A stretch of 64,000 nucleotides of DNA from positions 126,501-190,500 of the forward strand of contig NZ_FNEV01000005.1 of the NCBI RefSeq assembly GCF_900100295.1, in the 5' to 3' direction. Every line of letters begins with the position of its first letter. Position 1 is the stretch's first letter. Below, piece after piece: positions 44,605-53,159 of the stretch. The notes under the pieces were generated by a model. It was not told the DNA's origin. It saw nothing but the letters and a program-made list of their open reading frames with translations, and ran no database searches. A program made the position numbers and the translations under genes. The DNA is from Salimicrobium halophilum (lineage in GTDB: Bacteria > Bacillota > Bacilli > Bacillales > Halobacillaceae).

Positions 44605-45495
44605 CTAGTTATCGCTGTATTCCCAGAAGACACCGTGTTTCACAGGGACTTCGCGTACTTTTCTTTTCAGTACGAGTTTTCGCATTTCCCGTTTCGCTTC
44701 CTTCTCCGTCCAATCGTAGACGACGGCTATTTCTTTGTTGGCGACGAAACGGTACTGTTTCATGAATTCTTCGAGATTCGGTTTCAGAGAGGGAGCAGGG
44801 TCCTGTTGCAGCATATCTTTTAATACTTTTACATAAATATGATAATCATAAAGTCCGGTGATCTTCAGGCCTGCGTCTTCTTCCGATTCGTTGAAAATGA
44901 CGATGGTCGGTGTCTCGTCCACTTCCATTTCTCTCATAAGTTTCATGTCTCCCCGAAGCGCGCGTTTCGCCGTTTCGGAGTGAAGGTCCTTCTTGAATTC
45001 TTCCACATCAATGCGACTCTTCTCCGCACATTCAATCAGTACTTCTTCCTGAGACACATTCCGTTTCTCTAAAAATACATACTCCTGCACCTTCCTCAAG
45101 AATCTCATGCCGGCTTTTTTGCCCTGGAACTCAGCCGCTTTCACTGCAAGTGCTGTAGAAAGCGGGGAAGAAACCGGATTTTCAAGCCATACATCGCCAT
45201 CACAGCACATCCCTGTTACGGAGGTCATGTGATCCCATTGTTTCTTCAGCCGTTCCGGATTATCCGGACAGCTTTTCTGCAGGGTGGTCAATGATCCGCT
45301 CAGAATAGGACGTATTTTAAAGTAACGTCCGTATTCGAGAGTGAGTTTTTTGAGGAAAGGTTCGAGCGACCAGCATTCAGGACAGAGTGGATCCACGAAT
45401 ACATAGATCTCGATCGGCCGCTTCTGTAAATTGAAAAAACCTTCCTGAAAGCCCTGGACTGCTTTGTCCGGCTGGCCTAAGCTTCTCCAACTCAC
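44605..45495 (-). CDS. spxH: ClpXP adaptor SpxH (YjbH)
   Basis: A 296-residue DsbA/thioredoxin-fold protein that accelerates ClpXP degradation of Spx. The CPEC motif (Cys38, Cys41) lies in VFVDPLCPECWSLEPF. The N terminus is close to the B. subtilis YjbH layout. The GTG start overlaps the haemoglobin gene stop by 4 bases (GTGA), so it is translationally coupled to yjbI, the same pair as in B. subtilis. Confidence 0.94.
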   Translation of the reverse strand: MSWRSLGQPDKAVQGFQEGFFNLQKRPIEIYVFVDPLCPECWSLEPFLKKLTLEYGRYFKIRPILSGSLTTLQKSCPDNPERLKKQWDHMTSVTGMCCDGDVWLENPVSSPLSTALAVKAAEFQGKKAGMRFLRKVQEYVFLEKRNVSQEEVLIECAEKSRIDVEEFKKDLHSETAKRALRGDMKLMREMEVDETPTIVIFNESEEDAGLKITGLYDYHIYVKVLKDMLQQDPAPSLKPNLEEFMKQYRFVANKEIAVVYDWTEKEAKREMRKLVLKRKVREVPVKHGVFWEYSDN

Positions 45496-45893
45496 ATAGA
45501 TTCCCCTTTCTCGTCTTCCGGTGTATTCATCATGTGATTCGCTGTCATCGTAAGTCGTTCGAGCATAATCCGTTCGTACGGCTGTTCAATGCCGACTTCA
45601 AAGACTGCTTCTCTCATGCAGGAAAGCCATGCATCCCGCCTTGTCGGTGTGATAGGAAAAGGCAGGTGTCTCGCCCTCAGCATCGGATGACCGTGTTCCT
45701 GAATATACAGAGGTGGTCCCCCGAAAAATTGGGTGAGAAATTGCTTCTGTTTTCTTTTCGTTTCTGTCAAATCATCCGGGAAAATCGGTTTCAGTTCCGG
45801 ATGGTCTGCTACACGTTTATAAAAAGCGTCGACAAGAGCGTGCAGACGCTCTTCCCCGATCGCTTCGTAAATGGATCGATGTTCCTGAGTCAT
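45492..45893 (-). CDS. yjbI: truncated haemoglobin (group II)
   Basis: A 133-residue 2-over-2 globin. Group II marks are FFGGPPLYIQEHGHPMLRARHLPFPI with the proximal His, and DAWLSCM with the conserved Trp. It may detoxify NO or peroxide or sense O2. First gene of the yjbI-spxH operon, which fits an oxidative-stress link to Spx turnover. Confidence 0.93.
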   Translation of the reverse strand: MTQEHRSIYEAIGEERLHALVDAFYKRVADHPELKPIFPDDLTETKRKQKQFLTQFFGGPPLYIQEHGHPMLRARHLPFPITPTRRDAWLSCMREAVFEVGIEQPYERIMLERLTMTANHMMNTPEDEKGESM

Positions 45894-45952
45894 AATCTTG
45901 ATCCCTTCCTATCTATACTATTCATTGTAGCAAGGGGGAGAAGAAGCAACAA

Positions 45953-46534
45953 CTAATCTGATTGCATCCTCGCTTCATAAAACCTCCGGATCTTGTTTTT
46001 CGTTTCCCTCTTCGGGATGGAAAAACGGTCCAGAAGCTCTTCGAAGACTGTTTCTCCCTGGGCTTTTGAGTTCGCTTCAATTTCCAGTTCATAGTCCTGT
46101 ACTTGGAAATATCGACTGTAATCGAGAGTGACGGTCGTATTTTTGTAGTCGATTTCTCTTCTTCTGGTAGCCAGTGATCCAAGAAAGCGTAGATCCGCAG
46201 AATCGATCCCCATCGCTTCCAACTGTTTTGTGATATTCGGTTGCTTAGCACCTCTGTTCTGGATCCACTGATCGGCCTGTCGTTCATCGATAGTATCGTG
46301 CGTTTCGAGTAGCCCTTCCGGATGCGGTTCTTTCAGCGTCATCGTCCAGCTGTCCCCTTTATGACGGATGCGAAGGGCTGCTCCGTTCTCTTTCAGTTGC
46401 ATATCTTCTGTTTCAAAGTAGTAGTTCGTCTGTTCGGTGAATGATTCTTTCTCAAAAGGCAAACCCTCAAGCATTCTCATATATTCTTTCTCTGTAAGCA
46501 AGTTTTTGAACTCGATTTCAATTTCCTGACTCAT
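45953..46534 (-). CDS. yjbK: CYTH domain protein YjbK
   Basis: A 193-residue CYTH/triphosphate tunnel protein. The ExExK motif is near the start (QEIEIEFKNLL), followed by ALRIRHKGDSWTMTLKEP and YELEIEANSKAQGE. Members hydrolyse triphosphates such as thiamine triphosphate or inorganic tripolyphosphate. The ATG at 46534 follows GAGGAGAG; the frame upstream of it is unsupported. It is divergent from relQ, as in B. subtilis. Confidence 0.9.
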   Translation of the reverse strand: MSQEIEIEFKNLLTEKEYMRMLEGLPFEKESFTEQTNYYFETEDMQLKENGAALRIRHKGDSWTMTLKEPHPEGLLETHDTIDERQADQWIQNRGAKQPNITKQLEAMGIDSADLRFLGSLATRRREIDYKNTTVTLDYSRYFQVQDYELEIEANSKAQGETVFEELLDRFSIPKRETKNKIRRFYEARMQSD

Positions 46535-46674
46535 CTGATTCACTCTCCTCTGTAGAAATTTCGCATCAGGCAGGGGCGCGGACAGCCTGTTTCCTATGGT
46601 ATTATGATACAATGGATTTGAATCAAAAATCACTTCATAACCATTATTAGATGTCTGATAAGGTGGTGCGCGGT

Positions 46675-47313
46675 ATGAATTGGGAAGCTTTTTTTGCACC
46701 GTATGCCCAAGCTGTGGAAGAGTTGAAAGTCAAACTCAAAGGAATGCGGCAGCAATATGATTTCGAAGGAGAAGAATCTCCGATTGAATTTGTGACAGGA
46801 AGGGTAAAACCTAAGAGTAGTATCATTGATAAAGCTAAGAAGAAAGCCATCAACCCGGAAAACATCGAAGAAGAAATGCAGGATATCGCAGGTGTACGGG
46901 TGGTCTGTCAGTTTGTGAGTGACATTTACGTCGTCTCTGATATGCTGCGTCACCGGAATGATTTTTCCATCGTGGAGGAAAAAGACTACGTATCTGAAAA
47001 GAAAGAAAGCGGCTACCGTTCTTACCACGTCGTTATTCGATACCCTGTCGAAACGATCCACGGTCAGAAAAACTTGCTGGCAGAGGTTCAGATCCGAACG
47101 CTTGCCATGAACTTCTGGGCAACAAACGAACACACATTGAACTATAAATACTCCGGACAGATCCCTCCGGAAATCAAAGCCAGATTGAAGCGGGCAGGGG
47201 AAGCGGCTTTCCGCCTGGACGAAGAAATGTCCAAAATCAAGGATGAAGTGTACGCGGCCCGTAAAGAATTCCGCAAAAAGGACGAATACAAACAGAGGGA
47301 TAACCGGGACTGA
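46675..47313 (+). CDS. relQ: small alarmone synthetase RelQ
   Basis: A 212-residue (p)ppGpp synthetase without hydrolase or regulatory domains (YjbM/SasB type). RelA-like blocks: AGVRVVCQFVSDIYVVSDML, then GYRSYHVVIRYPV, then EVQIRTLAMNFWATNEH with the Glu/Gln and catalytic residues. The ATG at 46675 follows AAGGTGG; an ATG eight codons upstream is less likely. It heads relQ-nadK-yjbO. Confidence 0.95.
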   Translation: MNWEAFFAPYAQAVEELKVKLKGMRQQYDFEGEESPIEFVTGRVKPKSSIIDKAKKKAINPENIEEEMQDIAGVRVVCQFVSDIYVVSDMLRHRNDFSIVEEKDYVSEKKESGYRSYHVVIRYPVETIHGQKNLLAEVQIRTLAMNFWATNEHTLNYKYSGQIPPEIKARLKRAGEAAFRLDEEMSKIKDEVYAARKEFRKKDEYKQRDNRD

Positions 47314-47325
47314 AGAGGTGAGAAA

Positions 47326-48147
47326 ATGAAATTCGCTATCCTTTCTAAAGGAGATCGCAAATCGAACGAGCTCCGGACGAAAATCAAAAATTACTTAAGT
47401 GAGTTCAAATTGGAGTACGACGAAGAAGCTCCGGAACTCGTCATCTCCGTCGGTGGAGATGGCACGCTTCTCGAAGCTTTCCATACTTATTTGAATCGCC
47501 TGGATGACACGGCCTTCATCGGAATTCATACGGGGCACCTCGGATTTTATGCGGATTGGATGCCAGAGGAAGTGGAGAAGCTGATCATCGAAATTGCACG
47601 TACACCTTTTCAGGTCGTCGAGTATCCCCTTCTTGAGGTGGTCATCAAACAGAAGGATCACGAAGAAGAAGAGCGCCATCTCGCACTTAATGAGTGTGCG
47701 ATCAAGACATCAGAAGGGTCGGTCGTCGTCGACATCGATATCAAAGGAGACCATTTCGAAACCTTCCGGGGCGACGGGTTGTGTATCTCGACTCCATCCG
47801 GAAGTACAGCTTATAACAAAGCTCTTGGAGGAGCGATTCTCCATCCATCGCTTGAAGCGATCCAGGTAACTGAAATGGCTTCAATCAACAACCGGGTGTT
47901 CCGTACGATCGGATCTCCGCTTGTATTGCCAGGCCATCATACTTGCGTGTTCCGTCCACTGAATGAACGGAGTTTCCTTTTTACCATCGATCACCTCACG
48001 AGGACCTACAGCAACGTCGAATCCATCCAGTGCCGGGTAGCGAAAGAAAAGGTGAGATTCGCAAGGTTCCGCCCTTTTCCGTTTTGGCGCAGGGTTCATG
48101 ATTCGTTCATATCCGATCAATATACGGAGGAAGGGAAGGACAAGTGA
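47326..48147 (+). CDS. nadK: NAD kinase
   Basis: A 273-residue NAD(+) kinase that makes NADP(+). Motifs [10 protein letters not shown] (about residues 42-51), the NE/D region [11 protein letters not shown], and [23 protein letters not shown]. It is 12 bases after relQ, and its stop overlaps the GTG of the next gene. GAGGTGAG ribosome site. Confidence 0.96.
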   Translation: MKFAILSKGDRKSNELRTKIKNYLSEFKLEYDEEAPELVISVGGDGTLLEAFHTYLNRLDDTAFIGIHTGHLGFYADWMPEEVEKLIIEIARTPFQVVEYPLLEVVIKQKDHEEEERHLALNECAIKTSEGSVVVDIDIKGDHFETFRGDGLCISTPSGSTAYNKALGGAILHPSLEAIQVTEMASINNRVFRTIGSPLVLPGHHTCVFRPLNERSFLFTIDHLTRTYSNVESIQCRVAKEKVRFARFRPFPFWRRVHDSFISDQYTEEGKDK

Positions 48148-48983
48148 GGAAGGTATTCTCCGTATCAAGAGCGGGGACCGTACAGGAGGCGCTTCGTCTG
48201 GATGCATCGTTGTCCCGCAGAATGGTCAGAGAAATCAAGAGAAGCGGAACGTTACTACTGAATGGAAAGCCTGTCCTGCACTACGAACAGGTGAAAGAGG
48301 GAGATAGCCTGACGGTTCATTTTCCTGTTGTAGATACTTACCCTTATGAGCCGGAATATGGTCCGCTTGACATAGCATATGAGGATGAAGATCTTCTGAT
48401 CATAGATAAACCTGAAGGCATGGCCATGACCCCTTCTGCTCAGCACCCCTCCCATACCATAGTACAGCGCGTGCTGTCTCACTACGAAGCTTCAGATTGG
48501 AAACAGACAGTGCACCCGGTGACGAGACTGGACCGGGATACCTCAGGCCTTTTGCTTATTGCGAAACACCCTTACATTCATTCTCTTTTCAACCGGAAAG
48601 AGATGATCCGCCGGAGTTATCTTGCTCTCGTCGAAGGGGTACCTGAACAAGAACAGGGAACGATTTGTGCATCGATAGCACGTGCGGAGGATTCGATCAT
48701 CCGCCGAAAGGTAGCTGCAGGAGGAAAGGAAGCAGTCACTCATTATAAGGTGGTGGATACTGACGAAGGTAGAAGTATCATTCAGCTTGAACTCGAAACA
48801 GGCAGAACGCATCAGATCCGCGTCCACATGGCTTCCCTGGGTCATCCGCTCGTCGGGGATACGCTTTATGGAGCTGCTTCCGATCTGTCTCATGGACAGG
48901 CGCTTCATAGTGCAAAGCTTTCTTTTACACATCCGTGGACGAAAGAGGCGATGAGCTTCAGTTCTTCTCCACCATTCGTCTGA
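48144..48983 (+). CDS. yjbO: RluA-family pseudouridine synthase YjbO
   Basis: A 279-residue pseudouridine synthase with an N-terminal S4-like part ([25 protein letters not shown]-type) and the catalytic block [19 protein letters not shown] containing the active Asp. Then [25 protein letters not shown]. It modifies uridine in rRNA or another RNA. GTG start overlapping nadK by 4 bases, in the relQ-nadK-yjbO order of B. subtilis. No ordinary terminator follows; repeat cluster D does. Confidence 0.93.
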   Translation: MRKVFSVSRAGTVQEALRLDASLSRRMVREIKRSGTLLLNGKPVLHYEQVKEGDSLTVHFPVVDTYPYEPEYGPLDIAYEDEDLLIIDKPEGMAMTPSAQHPSHTIVQRVLSHYEASDWKQTVHPVTRLDRDTSGLLLIAKHPYIHSLFNRKEMIRRSYLALVEGVPEQEQGTICASIARAEDSIIRRKVAAGGKEAVTHYKVVDTDEGRSIIQLELETGRTHQIRVHMASLGHPLVGDTLYGAASDLSHGQALHSAKLSFTHPWTKEAMSFSSSPPFV

Positions 48984-49033
48984 TCAGTCTCCTTAGGCTC
49001 GAGGGGATGCCTCCGCTTTTCTGATCTAGTTGC

Positions 49034-49135
49034 ATCACCCAGAAACCGGAGCCACAAGCAGCCTCGCTTTTTTAGGGATAGAACGCCCAAAAGAAAACAA
49101 GGCTGCTTGTGACTAAGGTTTCTAAGCGGGGTGAT
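49034..49135. repeat. hairpin repeat unit D1
   Basis: Nested pairings: ATCACCC 49034-40 with GGGTGAT 49129-35; AGAAACC 49041-47 with GGTTTCT 49117-23; CACAAGCAGCC 49053-63 with GGCTGCTTGTG 49101-11. Confidence 0.88.
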
Positions 49136-49160
49136 TCCACTTTTCTTGATCTAGTTGCGA

Positions 49161-49258
49161 CATCCAGAAGCCCGTGCCCTAAGTAGCCCGGATCAGAAAA
49201 AAGGAAGAACGTTTTTTATCTGACCGGTCTACTTAGGTCAGAGCTTCTAAGCGGGATG
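49161..49258. repeat. hairpin repeat unit D2
   Basis: Nested pairings: CATCC 49161-65 with GGATG 49254-58; AGAAGC 49166-71 with GCTTCT 49243-48; CCTAAGTAG 49178-86 with CTACTTAGG 49229-37; CCGG-A-TCAG 49188-96 with CTGACCGG 49220-27, leaving one bulged A. Confidence 0.88.
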
Positions 49259-49276
49259 CCTCCACTTTTCTTTTCT

Positions 49277-50017
49277 CTACTCGAATTTCCTGAAGCTCTC
49301 TGGTTGAAAGGGAAGAGAGGATGGGACTTGGACAATTTTCTCCTCAGGGAGTCTTAGGGCGGTCAGTTTGTTTCCGAAGACGCAACCGGTGTCGATGTTG
49401 ACCGTGTGATTTTTGAACCTCGGTTCCAGGACGGGTGTATGTCCGTATACGATTCTTTTATTACCTGTATATCCGGCTGCCCAGTCTAGACGTTCGGGGC
49501 GTCCATCCGGCATTGTTTTTCCTGTAGTTGCTCCATATAAGACGAAGGAGCGAATCCGCTTGTTCATCTGCCCGATATCTTTTTCGAGGATGCCGGCATG
49601 AGCAACCACTGTATCGATTTCGGGAAGCTCAAGGTAAAGAGGAGAGGATTCGACCAGGGTCATGAATTTATCCCGGACGATGACTTGTTCTTTTGAAGGA
49701 AGGGAACGATATTCTTCTGTCGTAGTCTCGAGCCCGTGCTTTTCCTGTACGGGATTCCCTCGGAAGTAGCGGTACAGTTTATCACAATGGTTCCCTGGAA
49801 TATATCGGCCTTTCTGATGGGTGATGACGAGATCATGGACGAAATCGATCGCTTCGATCGAGGAAGGGCCGCGGTCGGTGATATCACCAAGGAATACGGG
49901 AATTCTGCCTTCCGGGTGGACAGGGATACCTCTTTCAAATTGGTAACCGAGGTCTTCGAATAGTTGCTTCAGTTCATCGAGGCAGCCGTGAACATCACCG
50001 ATAATATCGTAAGACAT
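49277..50017 (-). CDS. prpE: bis(5'-nucleosyl)-tetraphosphatase PrpE
   Basis: A 246-residue calcineurin-type phosphoesterase. Metal-binding motifs are GDVHG (residues 7-11), GDITDRGP, GNHCDK and the later VAHAGI and YGHTPV. B. subtilis PrpE splits Ap4A asymmetrically and affects spore germination. It is in its usual place after yjbO. A weak GGAG site 8-9 bases before ATG. Confidence 0.92.
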   Translation of the reverse strand: MSYDIIGDVHGCLDELKQLFEDLGYQFERGIPVHPEGRIPVFLGDITDRGPSSIEAIDFVHDLVITHQKGRYIPGNHCDKLYRYFRGNPVQEKHGLETTTEEYRSLPSKEQVIVRDKFMTLVESSPLYLELPEIDTVVAHAGILEKDIGQMNKRIRSFVLYGATTGKTMPDGRPERLDWAAGYTGNKRIVYGHTPVLEPRFKNHTVNIDTGCVFGNKLTALRLPEEKIVQVPSSLPFQPESFRKFE

Positions 50018-50183
50018 GAGCAGTACTCCTTTTCAATAACAAGATTTTCGTTTACATTCAGTATTACCCCTATGAAGATGTAAATCATACTTCTTTTAAG
50101 ATGAAGGATTTAAAGTAGAGGTCTGATTTATACCTTCATCGGGACAAACTCACTTTTCATTATAACAAAGGAGGTGGACCGAA

Positions 50184-51548
50184 ATGGAACATCTGGACGA
50201 ACAGGAACGTCAGAATGCCTGGAATGAAATCGAGGAGTCTTTGAGAAATGGGAAGATCGATCAGTTCCGTGCTGAATTTCTGGAATTGCATCCATATGAT
50301 CAGGCAAGGATCTTCGAGGAATTGGAAGAATCGTTGCGCCAGGAAATATATATGTACGTCTCGCCTGAAGAAATGGCGGATGTCATGGAACATGTGGACG
50401 ATGAAGAAGTAGAGCCGTATTTTTCGGAAATGGATCCGCGGTTCGCCTCGGACGTATTCGCTGAAATGTCTTCGGATGATGCCGTAGATATCATGAATCA
50501 GCTGGACAAGGATAAAGTCGCCAGTTTCCTGACCATCATGGAACAGGAAGACGCTCAGGAAATCAAGGACCTGCTTCATTACGAAGAGAAGACGGCCGGC
50601 TCGATCATGACGACAGAATACGTTTCTCTCAAAGCTTCGATGAAAGTGCAGGAAGCGATGAATCACTTGCGCACAGAAGCTCCTGATGCAGAAACGATTT
50701 ACTACACCTACGTCGTTGATGAAGATAAGCGATTAGTCGGTGTGATCTCCCTCCGTGACTTGATCATCTCTGAGCCGGAGTGGACAATCGAAGAGGCGAT
50801 GAGTGACCGTGTCGTAAGTGTCTCCGTAGCGAAGGACCAGGAAGAGATTGCGCAAATGATGCGTGACTATGACTTTCTGGCACTCCCGGTCGTCGACTTT
50901 CAGGATCATCTTCTCGGGATCATAACGGTTGATGATATCATGGATGTCATGGATGAAGAAGCGAGTGATGACTATTCCAAGCTGGCGGCGATTTCAGACG
51001 TGGATGGACCGAATGACAATGCGTTCACTTCCGCCAAGAAGCGTCTGCCATGGCTGATCATTCTGCTGTTTCTCGGAAGCCTCACAGCGAGCCTGATCAG
51101 TCAGTTCGAAGAGCAGCTCAATCAAGTGGCGATACTCGCCATTTTCATTCCGTTGATTGCCGGTATGGCCGGTAACACAGGGACGCAAGCGCTTGCCGTA
51201 GCAGTGCGTGGGATTGCTACGGGGGAAATAAGGAAGCAGGGGAAAGTCCGTATGATGTTCAGAGAAGCATCTACGGGGTTGATCACCGGTGTCGTTTGTG
51301 GATTGATCATCATGGGAATCGTCTACGTATGGCAGGGGAATTTCTTTCTTGGCGTACTCGTAGGTATTTCCATCATGTCTGCCCTGATTGTAGCGACCAT
51401 CGCAGGTTCGTTTGTGCCGCTCATTATGGACAGGCTGAACATTGACCCGGCTGTCGCTTCAGGTCCGTTCATTACTACGATCAATGACCTGATTTCTATT
51501 CTCATCTATTTCGGCATGGCATCTGCTTTTATGAATTTACTCGTGTAA
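50184..51548 (+). CDS. mgtE: magnesium transporter MgtE
   Basis: A 454-residue Mg2+ channel/transporter: an N-terminal helical MgtE_N domain (1-130), two CBS domains (about 135-255, SVAKDQEEIAQMMRDYDFLALPVV in the second) and a C-terminal five-helix pore with LIAGMAGNTGTQALAVAVRGIATGEI. AAAGGAGGTGG ribosome site. No M-box-sized leader precedes it (only 166 bases to prpE), so transcriptional control by an M-box is not evident; gating by the CBS/N domain is expected. Confidence 0.95.
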   Translation: MEHLDEQERQNAWNEIEESLRNGKIDQFRAEFLELHPYDQARIFEELEESLRQEIYMYVSPEEMADVMEHVDDEEVEPYFSEMDPRFASDVFAEMSSDDAVDIMNQLDKDKVASFLTIMEQEDAQEIKDLLHYEEKTAGSIMTTEYVSLKASMKVQEAMNHLRTEAPDAETIYYTYVVDEDKRLVGVISLRDLIISEPEWTIEEAMSDRVVSVSVAKDQEEIAQMMRDYDFLALPVVDFQDHLLGIITVDDIMDVMDEEASDDYSKLAAISDVDGPNDNAFTSAKKRLPWLIILLFLGSLTASLISQFEEQLNQVAILAIFIPLIAGMAGNTGTQALAVAVRGIATGEIRKQGKVRMMFREASTGLITGVVCGLIIMGIVYVWQGNFFLGVLVGISIMSALIVATIAGSFVPLIMDRLNIDPAVASGPFITTINDLISILIYFGMASAFMNLLV

Positions 51549-51566
51549 TTGTATTTTCGAGCGAGG

Positions 51567-51572
51567 TATAAT
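51567..51572 (+). promoter_or_regulatory. -10 element of fabI
   Basis: TATAAT directly upstream of the FapR-like site; no clear -35 at the standard distance. Confidence 0.5.
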
Positions 51573-51573
51573 A

Positions 51574-51593
51574 AAATAAGAGCAGGTACTAAT
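51574..51593 (-). promoter_or_regulatory. FapR-like operator before fabI
   Basis: On the minus strand ATTAGTACCTGCTCTTATTT, differing at few positions from the remembered FapR site ATTAGTACCTAGTCTTAATT. A further TACTAA copy lies at 51600-51605. It is placed at the transcription start, as expected of a repressor. Confidence 0.65.
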
Positions 51594-51623
51594 AACAAAT
51601 ACTAACCTCAAGGAGGGGTTTTC

Positions 51624-52409
51624 ATGAATTTTTCATTAGAAGGCCGTACATACGTCGTAATGGGCGTGGCCAACAAACGAAGCATTGCATGGGGAATTGC
51701 ACGTTCGCTGCACGAAGCCGGTGCGCGTCTCGTATTCACATACGTGGGCGAACGTTTCGGGAAATCTGTGCGTGAACTCGCAGAATCGCTTGATACAAGT
51801 GAAGGACAGGAACCTCTTTTCTATGAGTGTGACGTGACAGATGATGAGTCCATCATTCAGACGTTCGAAGCGATCGGTAAGGATGTAGGAACCATTCACG
51901 GACTTGCCCATTGCATCGCCTTCGCTAATCGCGATGAGCTGAAAGGGGAATTCCTCAACACGAGCCGGGACGGATTCCTGACGGCGCAGAACATCAGCTC
52001 TTATTCTCTGACTGCAGTCTCCCGCGCCGCGAAACCGCTCATGACTGAAGGCGGGAGTATCCTGACGATGACTTATCTCGGCGGAGAGAAAGTTGTTCAG
52101 AACTATAACGTCATGGGTGTAGCGAAAGCAAGCCTTGATGCAAATATGCGCTATCTCGCAAGTGACCTTGGAAAAGACAGTATCCGTGTGAATGCTATCT
52201 CTGCTGGTCCGATCCGTACGTTGAGTGCAAAAGGAGTCGGAGATTTCAACTCGATTCTTTCTGAAATCGAGGAGCGGGCCCCGCTTCGTCGTCCAGTAAC
52301 ACAGGAAGAAGTCGGAAGTACCGCTTACTACCTGTTGAGTGATCTGTCCCGCGGCGTGACGGGAGAAATCATCCACGTCGATTCCGGGTTCAACATTATC
52401 GGTTATTAA
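51624..52409 (+). CDS. fabI: enoyl-ACP reductase FabI
   Basis: A 261-residue NADH/NADPH-dependent enoyl-ACP reductase, the last step of each elongation cycle. GRTYVVMGVANKRSIAWGIA binds the cofactor, and the catalytic Tyr and Lys are in YNVMGVAK (Y-x6-K). HCIAFANRDELKGEF and RTLSAKGVGDF are typical. AAGGAGGGG ribosome site. It shares a FapR-like site with fabH. Confidence 0.97.
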   Translation: MNFSLEGRTYVVMGVANKRSIAWGIARSLHEAGARLVFTYVGERFGKSVRELAESLDTSEGQEPLFYECDVTDDESIIQTFEAIGKDVGTIHGLAHCIAFANRDELKGEFLNTSRDGFLTAQNISSYSLTAVSRAAKPLMTEGGSILTMTYLGGEKVVQNYNVMGVAKASLDANMRYLASDLGKDSIRVNAISAGPIRTLSAKGVGDFNSILSEIEERAPLRRPVTQEEVGSTAYYLLSDLSRGVTGEIIHVDSGFNIIGY

Positions 52410-52412
52410 TCA

Positions 52413-52448
52413 AAAAAACGGTGCCTTCTATGGAAGGTACCGTTTTTT
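52413..52448 (+). terminator. terminator of fabI
   Basis: AAAAAACGGTGCCTTC/GAAGGTACCGTTTTTT (one G-U) with loop TATG. Confidence 0.9.
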
Positions 52449-52679
52449 GTGGTTATCGTTATGGAGCGTTTTTTATAAAGAAGAGAGGAGAAAGTACCGC
52501 ATAAAAATAGATATGCGGCATTTTTCATGGATGTACTATATTTATCATGCAATACAAAAATGTATGGGACAGAAATATTGAGAAAAGAGAAAAATACTGC
52601 CCTATAATCGGTAAATCAAGGAAGATTTCGCAATTCAAAGAAGCATTCGTTATAATGGAAAACAGGAAGGAGGGAGGAT

Positions 52680-53159
52680 ATGCGTCAATCTCCCGCACAT
52701 CATATCGAAAAAACAGCGATTGCCGCATGGCGATGGACCGCTGTTCTGTTTTTGTTCATACCTGTACTTATAATAGCTGCATCCATTCTGACTTACATAT
52801 ATTTTTCATGGCCTTGGTGGGTAATCGCCCTGGCTGTGCTGTTATTCGTCATCGATCTTGTTCTGTCCGTATTCCTTGTCCCGGCTCTCCGGTGGAGACG
52901 CTGGAAATATGAAGTGTTTGAACAGGAAATTTATATCCAGCACGGAATCCTGATACGAAGAAGAACGATTGTACCGATGCTCCGCGTACAGCACGTCGAT
53001 ACGAAGCAGGGCCCGATTCTGAAACACTTCTCCCTTGCGACAGTGACTATATCGACGGCCGCTACGACCCACGAGATTCCGGCTCTCTCAGATGGAGAGG
53101 CTTCTGATTTACGGGATAGGATTTCAGAGCTTGCAAGGGTGGATGAAGATGATGTCTGA
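52680..53159 (+). CDS. ydbS: PH domain membrane protein YdbS
   Basis: A 159-residue protein with two membrane helices (about 20-65) and one bacterial PH-like (bPH2, DUF304) domain: RRWKYEVFEQEIYIQHGILIRRRTIVPMLRVQHVDTKQG. B. subtilis YdbS-YdbT form the same pair and have been linked to resistance to amylocyclicin-like peptides. An AAGGAGGGAGG ribosome site precedes ATG. The stop overlaps the next gene. 52449-52679 holds no gene; a TATAAT at 52652-52657 may be the -10. Confidence 0.9.
   Translation: MRQSPAHHIEKTAIAAWRWTAVLFLFIPVLIIAASILTYIYFSWPWWVIALAVLLFVIDLVLSVFLVPALRWRRWKYEVFEQEIYIQHGILIRRRTIVPMLRVQHVDTKQGPILKHFSLATVTISTAATTHEIPALSDGEASDLRDRISELARVDEDDV

Larger units (their letters stand above)
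48993..49271. repeat. hairpin repeat cluster D (units D1 and D2)
   Basis: This fills the gap between the convergent genes yjbO and prpE. A degenerate right arm (GAGGGGATGCCTCC, 49001-49014) precedes two complete units. No other terminator-like structure is present for either gene. Confidence 0.85.

Noticed and set aside
50018-50183. M-box riboswitch before mgtE
   Set aside because: Only 166 bases separate the genes and no M-box-like helices or terminator are visible.
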